A stretch of DNA of 64,000 nucleotides from Shewanella aestuarii (GCF_011765625.1 NZ_CP050314.1:62001-126000); one strand, 5' to 3'. Counted from the first letter of the stretch, positions 1 to 8,467 are shown. The notes: a model not told the origin generated them from the sequence alone. Translations and numbers: made by a program.

Positions 1-2
1 CA

Positions 3-89
3 TTTAATGAGAAAGCGGTATATGAATTACTGGCTGCATCAGAAGATTGTGAATATCAAGGCTATTTCTACCATGGAATAGCAATTTAA
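3..89 (+). CDS. 3' end of an unidentified gene (partial)
   Basis: An open frame enters from the left edge and gives 28 residues ending GYFYHGIAI before a TAA. Its composition looks coding, and a hairpin (103-131) follows directly. The 5' part lies outside the window, so no family can be named. Confidence 0.45.
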   Translation, partial: FNEKAVYELLAASEDCEYQGYFYHGIAI

Positions 90-102
90 TTTAATTAACA
101 CA

Positions 103-131
103 CCCCTATGGGCGCAATTATCCCATAGGGG
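103..131 (+). promoter_or_regulatory. Leader hairpin before the 176-685 gene
   Basis: CCCCTATGGG (103-112) pairs with CCCATAGGGG (122-131) around a 9-base loop. No U-tract follows, so a leader structure or processing signal is more likely than an intrinsic terminator. A similar hairpin lies at 1626-1650 before the third gene of this set. Confidence 0.55.
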
Positions 132-175
132 CTGATTGTGCCTTCAAAATACTAAACGTCTTTGGAGGACGCATT

Positions 176-685
176 ATGTTAACAGCACATCAAGTAAACC
201 AGCAGAAAAAGTATGACGAATTTCGAGCCAGTATACTAAAAGAGTCACCAACGCCTTGTAATTTAGAGGTAGGTGATTACGTCACATTTACGAATGATTA
301 TGGCGTATTCTTTAGGCGACCAAGGCAAGTTATTGGTTTTGATTTTGCTGACGATTCCAATCGGTTTATCTATACCGAAGGTGATGCTTACTGGTTTCCT
401 AGCTCACCGGAACAGCTGCACAAGGTTGAAAAAACACCAACAGGCTGTTTGCTTGTACGTGAATTAACCTTTTTACCAATGTATGAGTTTGAAAATCAAT
501 TATACGAGCAACAAGGTTGGTGCCGCTTAGTGATTGAGAGCTCATTACATTGTGTTTGGTGTAATGCCGAGAGGTTAGAGTTAGTAACGTACTGCGAAGG
601 AGATGTCATTTGGGCCACTGCTTTGAATGAAGACATGTATGAATCTGAAATTAAGCGAACCATTGAATTTTTCAATGAATGCTAA
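176..685 (+). CDS. Hypothetical protein, 169 aa
   Basis: I do not recognise this acidic, soluble protein. It has no signal peptide or membrane segment and is rich in aromatic residues (for example VGDYVTFTNDYGVFFRRPRQ). The ATG is preceded by GGAGG at good spacing. It lies 12 bases upstream of a DNA methyltransferase in the same direction, so the two are probably co-transcribed. Genes of this size beside methyltransferases are common in conjugative-element leader regions, but that parallel is an inference. Confidence 0.75.
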   Translation: MLTAHQVNQQKKYDEFRASILKESPTPCNLEVGDYVTFTNDYGVFFRRPRQVIGFDFADDSNRFIYTEGDAYWFPSSPEQLHKVEKTPTGCLLVRELTFLPMYEFENQLYEQQGWCRLVIESSLHCVWCNAERLELVTYCEGDVIWATALNEDMYESEIKRTIEFFNEC

Positions 686-697
686 GGAAGGTGATAT

Positions 698-1573
698 ATG
701 TTTAATTCTAGTGTGGTGTCTTATCCAGATAGGGGGCATTTTGGCAATTCCCAGTATAGAGGTAACACAACCGGAAAAATCATCATTGATTTGATTGATA
801 ACTTTTTACCTTGCGATGGATTATTTGTAGATCCAGCTGTAGGTGGAGGGACGACCATTGATGTTGTAAATCATTTATGCATTGCAAATCGATTTGCTGG
901 CTTTGATTTACATAGTGGTTTTAATTTAATTCGTGATGATTTAACCAGTGCTGTTGGACAACAAGCCGATCTCATCTTCTTTCATCCTCCCTATGGTGGC
1001 ATGATACATTACAGCGGGAATATGTGGGGCGAACCGCATAAAGATGATCTCAGTCGCATGAGTGAATATGACTTTGAGCAAGCATTAAAACTTGCCCTAG
1101 TGAATATTTCTGATGCAACAAAAGCTGGTGGTCACTACGCTGTATTAATAGGCAATCAAAGAAAGAAAGGGCGCTATTTGAACTGGTCATCAATGACAGA
1201 GCAATTGGCACCAGATCCTTTGGTTGAAGAGATTATAAAATGCCAACACAACTGTGTTAGTGATAATCGCCAATATGCAAAACCACTCATACGCATTAAT
1301 CATGAAAAGCTGCTTATTTTTAAAAAAGGTCAAAATACTAATGCAATAACAGACCTTGAGGGTATCCTCAACGGTATGAGCGAGACGTTTATGGCCAACA
1401 TTTTGGTCATGTTAAAACGCCTGTTTCAGTGTCGAGACTGGACGCAAAAAGAGTTATTTGACACGTTAGCGCATTTAGCCAAAAGCAGTCCCTATGAACT
1501 GTTTCCGGCAATTGACTATTTATTAAAAACCGAGCATTTCAAAATGATTGATGGCCGATACACTTTGGCCTAA
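698..1573 (+). CDS. DNA methyltransferase (N4/N6 amino-MTase type), 291 aa
   Basis: The protein carries the two hallmark motifs of amino-methyltransferases. Motif I is FVDPAVGGGTT (about residues 43-53), for S-adenosylmethionine binding. Motif IV is FFHPPYGG (about 94-101), an HPPY variant of the catalytic DPPY/NPPY tetrad. No restriction endonuclease gene is adjacent, so it is probably an orphan enzyme of the mobile element. Such enzymes can protect incoming DNA from host restriction or alter expression. The C-terminal 90 residues are helical and may contain a specificity or DNA-contact region. The target sequence cannot be predicted. It follows the 169-aa gene by 12 bases. Confidence 0.8.
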   Translation: MFNSSVVSYPDRGHFGNSQYRGNTTGKIIIDLIDNFLPCDGLFVDPAVGGGTTIDVVNHLCIANRFAGFDLHSGFNLIRDDLTSAVGQQADLIFFHPPYGGMIHYSGNMWGEPHKDDLSRMSEYDFEQALKLALVNISDATKAGGHYAVLIGNQRKKGRYLNWSSMTEQLAPDPLVEEIIKCQHNCVSDNRQYAKPLIRINHEKLLIFKKGQNTNAITDLEGILNGMSETFMANILVMLKRLFQCRDWTQKELFDTLAHLAKSSPYELFPAIDYLLKTEHFKMIDGRYTLA

Positions 1574-1625
1574 AAATCACAACAAGATAATCAATGTTGA
1601 GTTCACTCAATAATATTATCAACTA

Positions 1626-1668
1626 CCCAATGGGACATTTATCCCATTGGGGTAAGTGTTCCTAAATC
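1626..1668 (+). promoter_or_regulatory. Leader hairpins before the 1681 gene, second one covering the RBS
   Basis: CCAATGGG and CCCATTGG (1627-1650) form a first hairpin. Just after it, GTGTTCCT can pair with AGGACAC, placing the ribosome binding site GAGGA in a stem. The arrangement repeats the design at 103-131 and suggests structure-controlled translation. Basis: visible complementarity only. Confidence 0.45.
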
Positions 1669-1680
1669 GAGGACACACTT

Positions 1681-1944
1681 ATGAAAACACCCCAAGAAAA
1701 CCAAAACCCATATTTATTTATGGCTGGCATTGCCCGTGGATCGTCAATAAGACGCATACACACTCAATGGCGGCCACATAATTCAACAATCAATGTCGCT
1801 ACTTTTGGGATACCAGATAAAAAATGTGTAGTCCATATTGCGCGAGATGGCCGTACCTGTTTATCGCTGGATGTCAGAATACTTGACAGATATTCGATGG
1901 CTACTGCGATCAATCAAGCGCAAGAAATTTTAGCGAAACTGTAA
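1681..1944 (+). CDS. Hypothetical protein, 87 aa
   Basis: A small basic protein (MKTPQENQNPYLFMAGIARG at the start), family not recognised. It is preceded by a GAGGA ribosome binding site within a predicted hairpin. A strong stem (1951-1987) follows the stop codon. It is in the same direction as the methyltransferase and probably belongs to the same leader-region gene set. Confidence 0.6.
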   Translation: MKTPQENQNPYLFMAGIARGSSIRRIHTQWRPHNSTINVATFGIPDKKCVVHIARDGRTCLSLDVRILDRYSMATAINQAQEILAKL

Positions 1945-1950
1945 CCATAG

Positions 1951-1987
1951 CCCTTGTAGCCTCCGACTGTCGGAAGCACAAGGGCTT
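1951..1987 (+). terminator. Stem-loop after the 87-aa gene
   Basis: GCCCTTGT pairs with ACAAGGGC around a loop that itself contains the small stem TCCGACTGTCGGA. A TTTCTCGTT stretch follows. It is probably an intrinsic terminator or an intergenic processing hairpin for the 1681-1944 gene. Confidence 0.55.
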
Positions 1988-2024
1988 TCTCGTTAGAAAT
2001 TAATGCCACAAATGGAAATGGGAT

Positions 2025-2321
2025 ATGCAAAAACAAGTGTTATTTAGTGCGATTGTCATTGAATCAAAAGACAAAGGAGTTGGAAATGAAGATCACTTAA
2101 ATGCCTGGGATATTGATTCGTCACCAGAGCGTTGTGAAATTGAATTGATGTCACTAGGCTGCAATAAAGAAACGTTTATTGAAGCATTACTGAGTAGCAG
2201 AATAGGCCATTGTTTCGTAAGGTATAGAAGTGGAAAAATTGCTGATATTGGCGGCAGCTCTCTGTTATTAGAAGCTGGACAGACAATCAACATATTTAGT
2301 GACTTTTCAGTTTCAAATTAA
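2025..2321 (+). CDS. Hypothetical protein, 98 aa
   Basis: Small soluble protein beginning MQKQVLFSAIVIESKDKG, with no recognisable domain. The start is preceded by GGAAATGGGATATGC, a weak but usable ribosome binding site. A clear terminator at 2361-2387 follows. It is the last gene of the rightward set that starts at 176. Confidence 0.6.
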   Translation: MQKQVLFSAIVIESKDKGVGNEDHLNAWDIDSSPERCEIELMSLGCNKETFIEALLSSRIGHCFVRYRSGKIADIGGSSLLLEAGQTINIFSDFSVSN

Positions 2322-2360
2322 TATGTTTGTTAGGTTCTTTGTTACATCAACTAAGCTAAT

Positions 2361-2387
2361 AAAAAACCGCATAGCAATGCGGTTTTT
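2361..2387. terminator. Bidirectional intrinsic terminator
   Basis: AAAAAACCGCAT-agca-ATGCGGTTTTT: a GC-rich stem with an A-tract on one side and a T-tract on the other. It lies between converging genes (2025-2321 on plus, 2418-2561 on minus) and can serve both. Confidence 0.85.
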
Positions 2388-2417
2388 CAGGAAATCAATT
2401 TACAAATTCAAATTTAA

Positions 2418-2561
2418 TCATCGACATTCTTTGCAATAACTTTGATTTGTAGTTCCTTGAGGGATGTTCCTAAAACCAAATGTCGCTTCAAGTTCCTGTA
2501 GGGTTTTAGCTACCTTTTTACACTTAGGGCAGGTGTGTGGTAATTTAATTGTGCCGCTCAT
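2418..2561 (-). CDS. Small zinc-ribbon protein, 47 aa
   Basis: A minus-strand reading frame of 47 codons begins MSGTIKLPHTCPKCKKVAKT and ends SYCKECR. Two CxxC pairs (residues 11-14 and 43-46) form a classic four-cysteine zinc-ribbon arrangement. It lies directly downstream of the 83-aa gene on the same strand (11 bases) and ends at a shared terminator. The role is unknown. Proteins of this size and type are often DNA- or RNA-associated adaptors. Confidence rests on the motif spacing and gene order. Confidence 0.65.
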   Translation of the reverse strand: MSGTIKLPHTCPKCKKVAKTLQELEATFGFRNIPQGTTNQSYCKECR

Positions 2562-2571
2562 AATTATTCCT

Positions 2572-2823
2572 TTATTTACGTTTACTCAAATACTCTTCGG
2601 CTTTAACCTTGAGTTCATCCTTGGCATTTGGATCTTTCAGAGTGTCCTCGGCCATCTTATTCACTTTGTTAGTCATTGCAGGTAGCACTTCTGTCACAGC
2701 AAAAACACCAACATTGGCAACACTTTTACCAAAAACCTTCAGACCCGACTTCAACCGTTGTCCAGCACCAAACCCATATCGAACATCATCGATGTCATCA
2801 CCGATTTTAAAATACTTGCTCAT
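2572..2823 (-). CDS. Hypothetical protein, 83 aa
   Basis: A small lysine-rich helical protein, start MSKYFKIGDD. I chose this ATG rather than the one 15 bases upstream because AAGGA is correctly spaced before it, and the upstream ATG lies inside that ribosome binding site. Residues 20-60 could form an amphipathic or weak membrane helix (VANVGVFAVTEVLPAM). It is followed at 11 bases by the zinc-ribbon gene, forming a two-gene leftward unit. Function unknown. Confidence 0.6.
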   Translation of the reverse strand: MSKYFKIGDDIDDVRYGFGAGQRLKSGLKVFGKSVANVGVFAVTEVLPAMTNKVNKMAEDTLKDPNAKDELKVKAEEYLSKRK

Positions 2824-2998
2824 CGTATAATCCTTCATTTAGATAAAACAAGTCTGATAATACACGTTTCTAACGAAATAAATATATAAAAATCTTAAAT
2901 AAATGTAGAGATAGTCAAAACTAAGTAAATTAATATTTTGTATTACTGCGCCGTAATAATATCAATAGGTAGAATGGTGAAAGTGAGGCTAAAGGCCC

Positions 2999-3538
2999 TT
3001 AGAAAACTTCATTAAATTTACACTGATGAGTTCGCATAAACTTTCTGAAAAAAAAGTTAGTTGATACAACGTCACTAATGTTGATCTTGAAGTTTAGAGA
3101 TGGGTCAATAATCACGTCAACAGAATTGAGAGAATTTTGACATTTTAAACGTAGCTGCTTTGCTTTTTTTAACGCAAACTTTACTCCTTCATCATGCGAC
3201 ATCTCAGTAGATAGCGTCTCAAGTTTTTTTTGCATAATTTGATAAGGTGATATGGCAATATTCCAATCAGTTGCAACTACATTCAGGATCATAGGGCGCG
3301 AGTTATCAGGAAATACAAATTTATCAGCTTTAATTTTGGACATTATGTTAGAAGCATCTAATCGATACTGATAGCGTAATTCATTAAACTCTTGTGCTTC
3401 ATATTTTAAAAATACGACCTCCCCGTCAGATAATTGCATACAAGAACGAGCATATTTAGGCCATTTAAAATCAAGCTCAGATAGGATTTCAACAAGAGAG
3501 ACCTGAGATAGCGATGGTCCGAAAAAATAAGCATCCAT
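2999..3538 (-). CDS. Hypothetical protein, 179 aa
   Basis: Unrecognised soluble protein (MDAYFFGPSLSQVSLVEILS). Its start lies three bases after the stop of the 81-aa gene upstream, so the two are translationally linked. No catalytic motif, signal peptide or membrane segment is visible. The pair could be a toxin-antitoxin or immunity-type module judging by size and coupling, but nothing in the sequence proves this. Confidence 0.6.
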   Translation of the reverse strand: MDAYFFGPSLSQVSLVEILSELDFKWPKYARSCMQLSDGEVVFLKYEAQEFNELRYQYRLDASNIMSKIKADKFVFPDNSRPMILNVVATDWNIAISPYQIMQKKLETLSTEMSHDEGVKFALKKAKQLRLKCQNSLNSVDVIIDPSLNFKINISDVVSTNFFFRKFMRTHQCKFNEVF

Positions 3539-3541
3539 ATG

Positions 3542-3787
3542 TCAGAATACTCCGTAGCTCGTCATTAACCCAAGCAAAAATGAGTGTTGTGTTTTATTGC
3601 AAAGTACCGGTGTTTTACCACTGATATTAAAAAAATCGCCATTGCTATATAAATATTTATTCAGTGTGTTACTTGTTGGTTGGCTAGAGCTACTTTCTGG
3701 CGGGCGATTAGTAGGTATAAAAATAGTCTGAAAATCATCTGAATAAACAGGCTTGATTTGCTCTACAGCTAGGATATTTAAAGTCAT
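3542..3787 (-). CDS. Hypothetical protein, 81 aa
   Basis: Small protein with a serine/proline-rich middle (NRPPESSSSQPTSN). The ATG at 3787 is chosen; the codon before it is TTG. It ends three bases before the 179-aa gene, which it probably precedes in one transcript. It has no recognisable domain. Confidence 0.55.
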   Translation of the reverse strand: MTLNILAVEQIKPVYSDDFQTIFIPTNRPPESSSSQPTSNTLNKYLYSNGDFFNISGKTPVLCNKTQHSFLLGLMTSYGVF

Positions 3788-4120
3788 CAAAGAAGGCGCC
3801 TAATAGTTATAGATAATCATTATGTGAGATTTTAAAGAAAAATTTTAGCTAAGTGTCAGATTAAGGTGTCTTTTTTTGAAACGCTAAAATAGCGAAACAT
3901 CACCTCATACAGTCAATATTGGGGTTAACACCTATACTTACAAGCAAGAGAATATGAAAAGTAAGATTTAAATCGAAAAAACAAGTGATTAAGGCTGTTT
4001 AATGCAGGGGTTATCAAGACTACAATTTATGGTTGTGTTGTGATATTAAATTTGGTGTGATAAAAATTTGTAACAGGTTGATACGTTTCTAACTGAGCGC
4101 AAACGAAGAAATCCTTTAAC
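3788..4120. other. Divergent intergenic region
   Basis: AT-rich spacer between the leftward pair and the rightward cluster starting at 4121, so it must contain both promoters. I see the small palindrome GCTAAAATAGC (3883-3893) and a TTTGTAAC motif (4067-4074) that recurs in a palindrome just after the cluster (7300-7318). No gene is evident. Confidence 0.5.
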
Positions 4121-4792
4121 ATGAATAAATTGCTGAATAATGTTTATATTCTCACTAAAAAGTTAAACTCGGGCATAGAGCACTTTATGTTAAGTTGGGT
4201 TGGCTCTGATATTAAATTGACTAATATCGAGCAAGGCACTGAGTTCTTTTTTGAACCATCTCATCTGAAAACACTAATAGATACAGGTGTGTTTGATATA
4301 GCGAGCAAATCTGAAATATTAGCTTTATTTTCTCCAAAACCGAATCCCGATAGTCCTAGAAAATTAAAAGCGATCACGGAGCAAAAAAGGCGTTTGGATT
4401 ACGTTAAGGGAGCTATTAGTGCGGGAATAGCTGTCGGTACACAAAGAGTATTAGAAGATTACATAGCGATAAAGTCACTTGAATTATTAGACCAGAAGGC
4501 GCCTAGCGCGGTTACTCTATACAGGTGGATTAGAGCATACAAAAAGAATTATGATGATAATAGCCTGTTCCCACGATATAAAAAATCTGGGAATAGACTA
4601 CCTAAAATAGCTAATAAACATAATGAACTGCTAAATAACTTCCTGAACACGATAGACCTCAGCTTAAAGGTAAGCGTGATCTATAAGAGTTACCTTCAAT
4701 TGGTAGGTAACGAAAATATAGAACCTATAAGCGTAAATTCACTAAGGAAGCGAATAACAGCAAGGAAACTGCAGACGCATAGTGATAACTAA
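4121..4792 (+). CDS. TnsB/Mu-transposase-like N-terminal DNA-binding protein, no DDE domain, 223 aa
   Basis: The second half resembles the helix-turn-helix region that precedes the DDE integrase core in TnsB/TniA/Mu-type transposases: PSAVTLYRWIRAYKK (about 126-140), LFPRYKKSGNR (about 147-157), then a second HTH-like block IEPISVNSLRKRITARK (about 200-216). The frame stops there, before any rve/DDE catalytic region, and the next gene starts 10 bases later. So this is either a truncated transposase or a stand-alone DNA-binding derivative. The intact spacing to the next gene favours a settled, functional gene. Assignment is by motif resemblance and is moderate. Confidence 0.55.
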   Translation: MNKLLNNVYILTKKLNSGIEHFMLSWVGSDIKLTNIEQGTEFFFEPSHLKTLIDTGVFDIASKSEILALFSPKPNPDSPRKLKAITEQKRRLDYVKGAISAGIAVGTQRVLEDYIAIKSLELLDQKAPSAVTLYRWIRAYKKNYDDNSLFPRYKKSGNRLPKIANKHNELLNNFLNTIDLSLKVSVIYKSYLQLVGNENIEPISVNSLRKRITARKLQTHSDN

Positions 4793-4801
4793 TTAGAAAA
4801 T

Positions 4802-5665
4802 ATGGCAAAAATACCAGTCGCATGTAGTCGTGATGATTTAAGTAGGTTACTTGATGTAATGGACGTTCCAAGCGGCAAAGCTTGTAATTGTGTTTGCCCC
4901 TCTTGCAAAGCACCATTGATCGCCCGTCATTGCAGCGGAGACCGAGAAAGTAACTTTGCACATGATCCCGCATTTGAAACTGAATATAACTATTCAGAAT
5001 GTGCATTATCTTATTATGTAGCGTTAAAACTAATGCTCAAACAGATAATGGCCACTGCTGATAAAATCTGCCTACCTGATTATTTTATTAAAGATCCTTA
5101 TACTGGCAATAAAATTGAAGTCACGAAAAGAAGGACATTGAATTTCGATAAGATTGAAGTAGACAAAATGGGATTTGATGCCCTGATTTATTTTAAAGGT
5201 GTTTATAAACTAGCTATCATCATTACATATCCTGAACGTACTTTTATATCACTACCTGAGCATGAGGATATACACGGTATTCTTGAGATTGATTTAAGTT
5301 TATTGCAAAGAAGCAATTTTGCTGTCCAAAAGAGTTGGACTGATAGACTAAAGTGCGCCCTATTGAGTCAAAGCAAAAGTAAACAATGGCGTTGGCATAT
5401 TAGAGCTGACAAAATGCTAGAAAATGCTAAGTTAGAATTTGAAAAAAAGATGGTTGCTGAAAACGAACCAATAAAACAAATGCTATCTGAACGGAGAAAC
5501 GACTTCGCTAAGGCTCAGACGCATACCAATTCATTAATGATTAATGTATATCGTTGTTATAATTGTGGTAAAGATTATTCAGAGAATAGTGGGCTAGAAC
5601 TGTGTCCCAATTGCAATAGGATTTTGCATCTGACCTCAATAGCTCAGAAAAATTTTCAACGTTAA
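4802..5665 (+). CDS. CoiA-like zinc protein with degenerate nuclease region, 287 aa
   Basis: The N-terminus carries a CxCxxC block (CNCVCPSCKAPLIARHC, about residues 28-44) followed by ESNFAHDP, the Zn-ribbon plus FAH signature seen in CoiA-like proteins. The middle (FDALIYFKGVYKLAIIITYP, about 121-140) sits where the CoiA PD-(D/E)xK nuclease core would be, but the usual acidic-x-Gln/Lys pair is not apparent. A second zinc ribbon closes the protein (CYNCGKDYSENSGLELCPNC, about 253-272). CoiA family members act on DNA during competence and recombination. Here a DNA-binding role is inferred and catalysis is doubtful. Confidence 0.55.
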   Translation: MAKIPVACSRDDLSRLLDVMDVPSGKACNCVCPSCKAPLIARHCSGDRESNFAHDPAFETEYNYSECALSYYVALKLMLKQIMATADKICLPDYFIKDPYTGNKIEVTKRRTLNFDKIEVDKMGFDALIYFKGVYKLAIIITYPERTFISLPEHEDIHGILEIDLSLLQRSNFAVQKSWTDRLKCALLSQSKSKQWRWHIRADKMLENAKLEFEKKMVAENEPIKQMLSERRNDFAKAQTHTNSLMINVYRCYNCGKDYSENSGLELCPNCNRILHLTSIAQKNFQR

Positions 5666-5697
5666 AGCGACACATTCAATTAACTCTCAACTACGTA

Positions 5698-6540
5698 ATG
5701 GGAAAGCAGATGAACATACTGGTTGAGTTCCTAAGCATTATAAGCGATGTCATACTGAATTTAGCAATCGCTTTTGCAGCAATATTGATACCTATATTGC
5801 TGTTTAATGTTCTACAAAAACTCTTTGTAACCGGAATAAAAAATAGACCAGGGTTGATGCTGCGACTCATTGGTTTGCTCGCTGTGCCAATACACGAATT
5901 AAGTCACGCCTTTATGTGTATCATTTTCAAACACAAAATAGATAAGGTGGTACTGTTTAATTTAACGTGTTCAAACAAAGCTCTCGGTTACGTAGAGCAT
6001 CGCTATTCTCCTACATCAGCCTTTCAGCTAATTGGCTGCTTTTTTATCGGTATCGCACCTATCTTCGGTGGTCTTTTTGCCATCTCATTACTAACAATCG
6101 GTATGCTGGATAATGGTCACCAATGGTTGCTTGAGCTCACAAGCATAGGAGCTGCTTTACGGATTGAATCGCCAATTGACATCATATTGTTATCACAAAG
6201 TTGTTTTGCTAGCACAATACAGCTAATCACCGTTGAGTTTAATAGTAACAGTTTAATGACTATTTTTTGGTTCATGCTGGTGGCAAGCATTGGCCTTTAT
6301 TTATCACCATCAAAAGCTGATCTACAAGGAAGCCTAAAAGGGTTCATTGTCATAATTATTGGCCTTGTCAGTATTCAATGTTTTACTTCAACACAGTTAA
6401 ACTTTACTTTTATAGAAGCAATGCTGATCCCATTGTCCACCATTTTAACAATGACTTTGTGCCTATCATTGGCCTTATTTGTCCTCACCATTGCAATATC
6501 AACAATAATTTCTCATTTGTTTACTTCAAAGAGAAATTAG
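5698..6540 (+). CDS. Membrane protein with HExxH metalloprotease-like motif (M50-like), 280 aa
   Basis: An integral membrane protein with about six hydrophobic segments. An HELSH motif (HExxH zinc site, in AVPIHELSHAFMCIIF, about residues 63-78) lies in a membrane-embedded context typical of site-2-protease-like or related intramembrane proteins. A clear second zinc-ligand motif (NxxPxxxxDG) was not found, so proteolytic activity is uncertain. The start could also be the ATG four codons later. It is the third gene of the 4121-7297 cluster, 32 bases after the CoiA-like gene. Confidence 0.6.
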   Translation: MGKQMNILVEFLSIISDVILNLAIAFAAILIPILLFNVLQKLFVTGIKNRPGLMLRLIGLLAVPIHELSHAFMCIIFKHKIDKVVLFNLTCSNKALGYVEHRYSPTSAFQLIGCFFIGIAPIFGGLFAISLLTIGMLDNGHQWLLELTSIGAALRIESPIDIILLSQSCFASTIQLITVEFNSNSLMTIFWFMLVASIGLYLSPSKADLQGSLKGFIVIIIGLVSIQCFTSTQLNFTFIEAMLIPLSTILTMTLCLSLALFVLTIAISTIISHLFTSKRN

Positions 6541-6625
6541 TGTGACGAAATAAGTAACCTTAAATTAACGAATGCCTCAAAATAATAGATAGACTAGCGC
6601 CAGTATTCAGAGTTGAGGCTGAAAT

Positions 6626-7297
6626 ATGGAAGATAAAGCAGAGGCATTAGGTCAGGTCATTGAGTTGGCGAAGTACAATAATTTTTACAATTCAGCAAAT
6701 ACCAAAACTAGCAGCCATGAGAATCAGAATGAAGCAAATGATGCTAATGAAGCTAATGATGCTCAAGATACAGATTTAGCAATAATAGAGGTAACTAATG
6801 ACTCATCTAGGTCTGTAGAAGTTGATATTAAAGAACCACAAATCCCTGATTTCTTGCTCGAAAAAAGGCGAACTGAATTATTACACGCTATTTATGCCAA
6901 AAAACGCGTAGGTGGTAGTAGATTGCATATGAGCCGGTTAATTAAGTCGTTTGCTGACAACAATGGTTGTGACACTCAAGACATTAAAGAAGACTTAGTG
7001 CAAATGCGTGATCCAGCAATTTTTTTAACACATAAAAAGGCATTGAGATCTCACTTGCATAAATTAAACTCTCAATGTAATGCTGCAATATCGAGCGCAA
7101 TGAACGACTCTGAAGTCTTTACAGAAGATAAAATAACTCACTTAGCCACTCAATATAAATGCTCGCCAAGAAAGATTTCTAAAGAAATTCAACGAAATAA
7201 AAAATTTAAAACACACCTAGCAGATCTAAGAACTGGCTCTAAACGTGGGGTTATTAAAACAATAGGACGTTATCTGAAAATGAACATGCTGTATTAA
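6626..7297 (+). CDS. Hypothetical protein with acidic N-terminal linker, 223 aa
   Basis: The first 75 residues are low-complexity and acidic, with EANDAN-type repeats. The rest is basic and helical (LEKRRTELLHAIYAKKRVGG; KCSPRKISKEIQRNKKFKTH), suggesting nucleic-acid contact. I do not recognise the family. It closes the four-gene cluster and is followed directly by a 19-bp palindrome and, further on, an intrinsic terminator. Confidence 0.6.
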   Translation: MEDKAEALGQVIELAKYNNFYNSANTKTSSHENQNEANDANEANDAQDTDLAIIEVTNDSSRSVEVDIKEPQIPDFLLEKRRTELLHAIYAKKRVGGSRLHMSRLIKSFADNNGCDTQDIKEDLVQMRDPAIFLTHKKALRSHLHKLNSQCNAAISSAMNDSEVFTEDKITHLATQYKCSPRKISKEIQRNKKFKTHLADLRTGSKRGVIKTIGRYLKMNMLY

Positions 7298-7299
7298 TA

Positions 7300-7318
7300 T
7301 TTTGTAACCGTTACAAAA
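7300..7318. repeat. 19-bp perfect palindrome after the 4121-7297 cluster
   Basis: TTTTGTAAC-C-GTTACAAAA is perfectly symmetrical about one base. It starts three bases after the cluster's last stop codon. It is too AT-rich for a strong terminator and looks more like a protein-binding site. The half-site TTTGTAAC also occurs upstream of the cluster at 4067. Confidence 0.5.
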
Positions 7319-7430
7319 AAGCAATATACAAAAGGCCAAAATAGATAATATAATACAACCTGATACATTGTTGATTGCGAAATCATAATGTGTCCTCCAA
7401 ACAGCGGGAGGGGTCCTGCTGGGAAAAGAA

Positions 7431-7454
7431 CCTGTCTTTGACAGGTTTTTTTTC
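7431..7454 (+). terminator. Intrinsic terminator
   Basis: ACCTGTC-ttt-GACAGGT followed by a long T-tract: a textbook rho-independent terminator for rightward transcription from the cluster ending at 7297. Confidence 0.85.
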
Positions 7455-7761
7455 GCCCTAAGAATGTAGGTAATAGTTCCGTACTGTCATGTACTTGTAG
7501 CAATAATGGTTGTCACATTAGAAAGCACTTCTTTTTCCTATATCGTCCTGTTGTGCGTCCGTATTAAAGTTTGATAAATCATAAAGTTTGATCATTTTCA
7601 AACACACTTTTGGACATTTCTGAGTTGCATTTTAGCTAATTTAGAAAAACATGAATTAGATAAAGTATGGAAATTTCAAATCAATATGAGGCGGACATGA
7701 AGAAATTGAAAAAAGTAGCTTAACTGGGTTGGTCAATTTTGGTTGACCACGTCATGTTCCG
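7455..7761. other. Gene-free stretch before the Tn3 remnant
   Basis: No convincing gene. A short inverted repeat (GGTCAA ... TTGACC, 7732-7749) lies just before the point where Tn3-type tnpA homology begins (about 7765). The left part of that older transposon has been lost here. Confidence 0.4.
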
Positions 7762-8304
7762 GTGAGTACGCAAGTCATTGGCGCTAACGAATATGAAGGT
7801 CACTTTGCTTTTGACTTACTCTATAACAACTCTTCAGATATACAGCCTAATACCTTATCGACCGATACGCATGGTACCAATAATGTTAACTTCGCTATAT
7901 TAGATTTCTTTGGTTACACATTCGCCCCTCGATACGCGAAAATGAAAAAGGTGTTTTTTGAGCTATTTGAAGTGACTGAAGAGAACGGAGGCCGTATTCA
8001 ATTAAAGAAAGATATTAATCATAAGCTAATTGCTGAAGAATGGGACAATATTCAGCATATTGTTTGTTCATTGAGTCGTAAAACCACCACTCAAAGCACA
8101 ATCATTAGAAAGTTGAGTAACGGCAAGAGCCGAAGATTGTCAGCATTGCATGAGTACGACCGTTTAATTAAATCTATTTATGTTTTGGAGTATGTTGATA
8201 ATTCAACGTTGCGTCATTACGTCCAGCAAGCCTTGAACAGAGGTGAAGCATACCATCAGTTAAAACGTGCTATTACTTCAGTTAATGGCAATAAATTTCG
8301 TGGG
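7762..8304 (+). pseudogene. tnpA: C-terminal fragment of a Tn3-family transposase
   Basis: About 180 residues (QVIGANEYEGHFAFDLLYN ... AITSVNGNKFRG) align with residues 725-920 of the intact 992-aa TnpA nearby, but with many substitutions, so this is a different, related element. It includes the conserved STDTHGTNNVNFA block of the catalytic domain. Both ends of the gene are missing. Homology stops at about 8304, and the complete Tn3-family element begins 24 bases later. It is a non-functional remnant of an earlier insertion. Confidence 0.85.
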
Positions 8305-8328
8305 GGAATGATTACCAAGTATCACAAT

Positions 8329-8408
8329 GGGGTTCTAGGGATTTTCCCCTCTAAAAAGACTTAATCCTCTGTAGACCACACCAATAAATGGCTGCGGAGG
8401 TGGGTTAC
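8329..8408 (+). repeat. Left terminal inverted repeat of the Tn3-family element
   Basis: 80 bp; matches the reverse complement of 11461-11540 except at two positions, and is identical to 25048-25127. Confidence 0.92.
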
Positions 8409-8467
8409 TACTTATAAGTGTGGCAAATTAGGTAAATATCGTACATTTAATACGGAACAGCCCTGAT

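Noticed and set aside
7300..7318. Second Ter-like site (TTTTGTAAC palindrome)
   Set aside because: Lacks the leading AGTATG half and is fully symmetrical, unlike asymmetric Ter sites.
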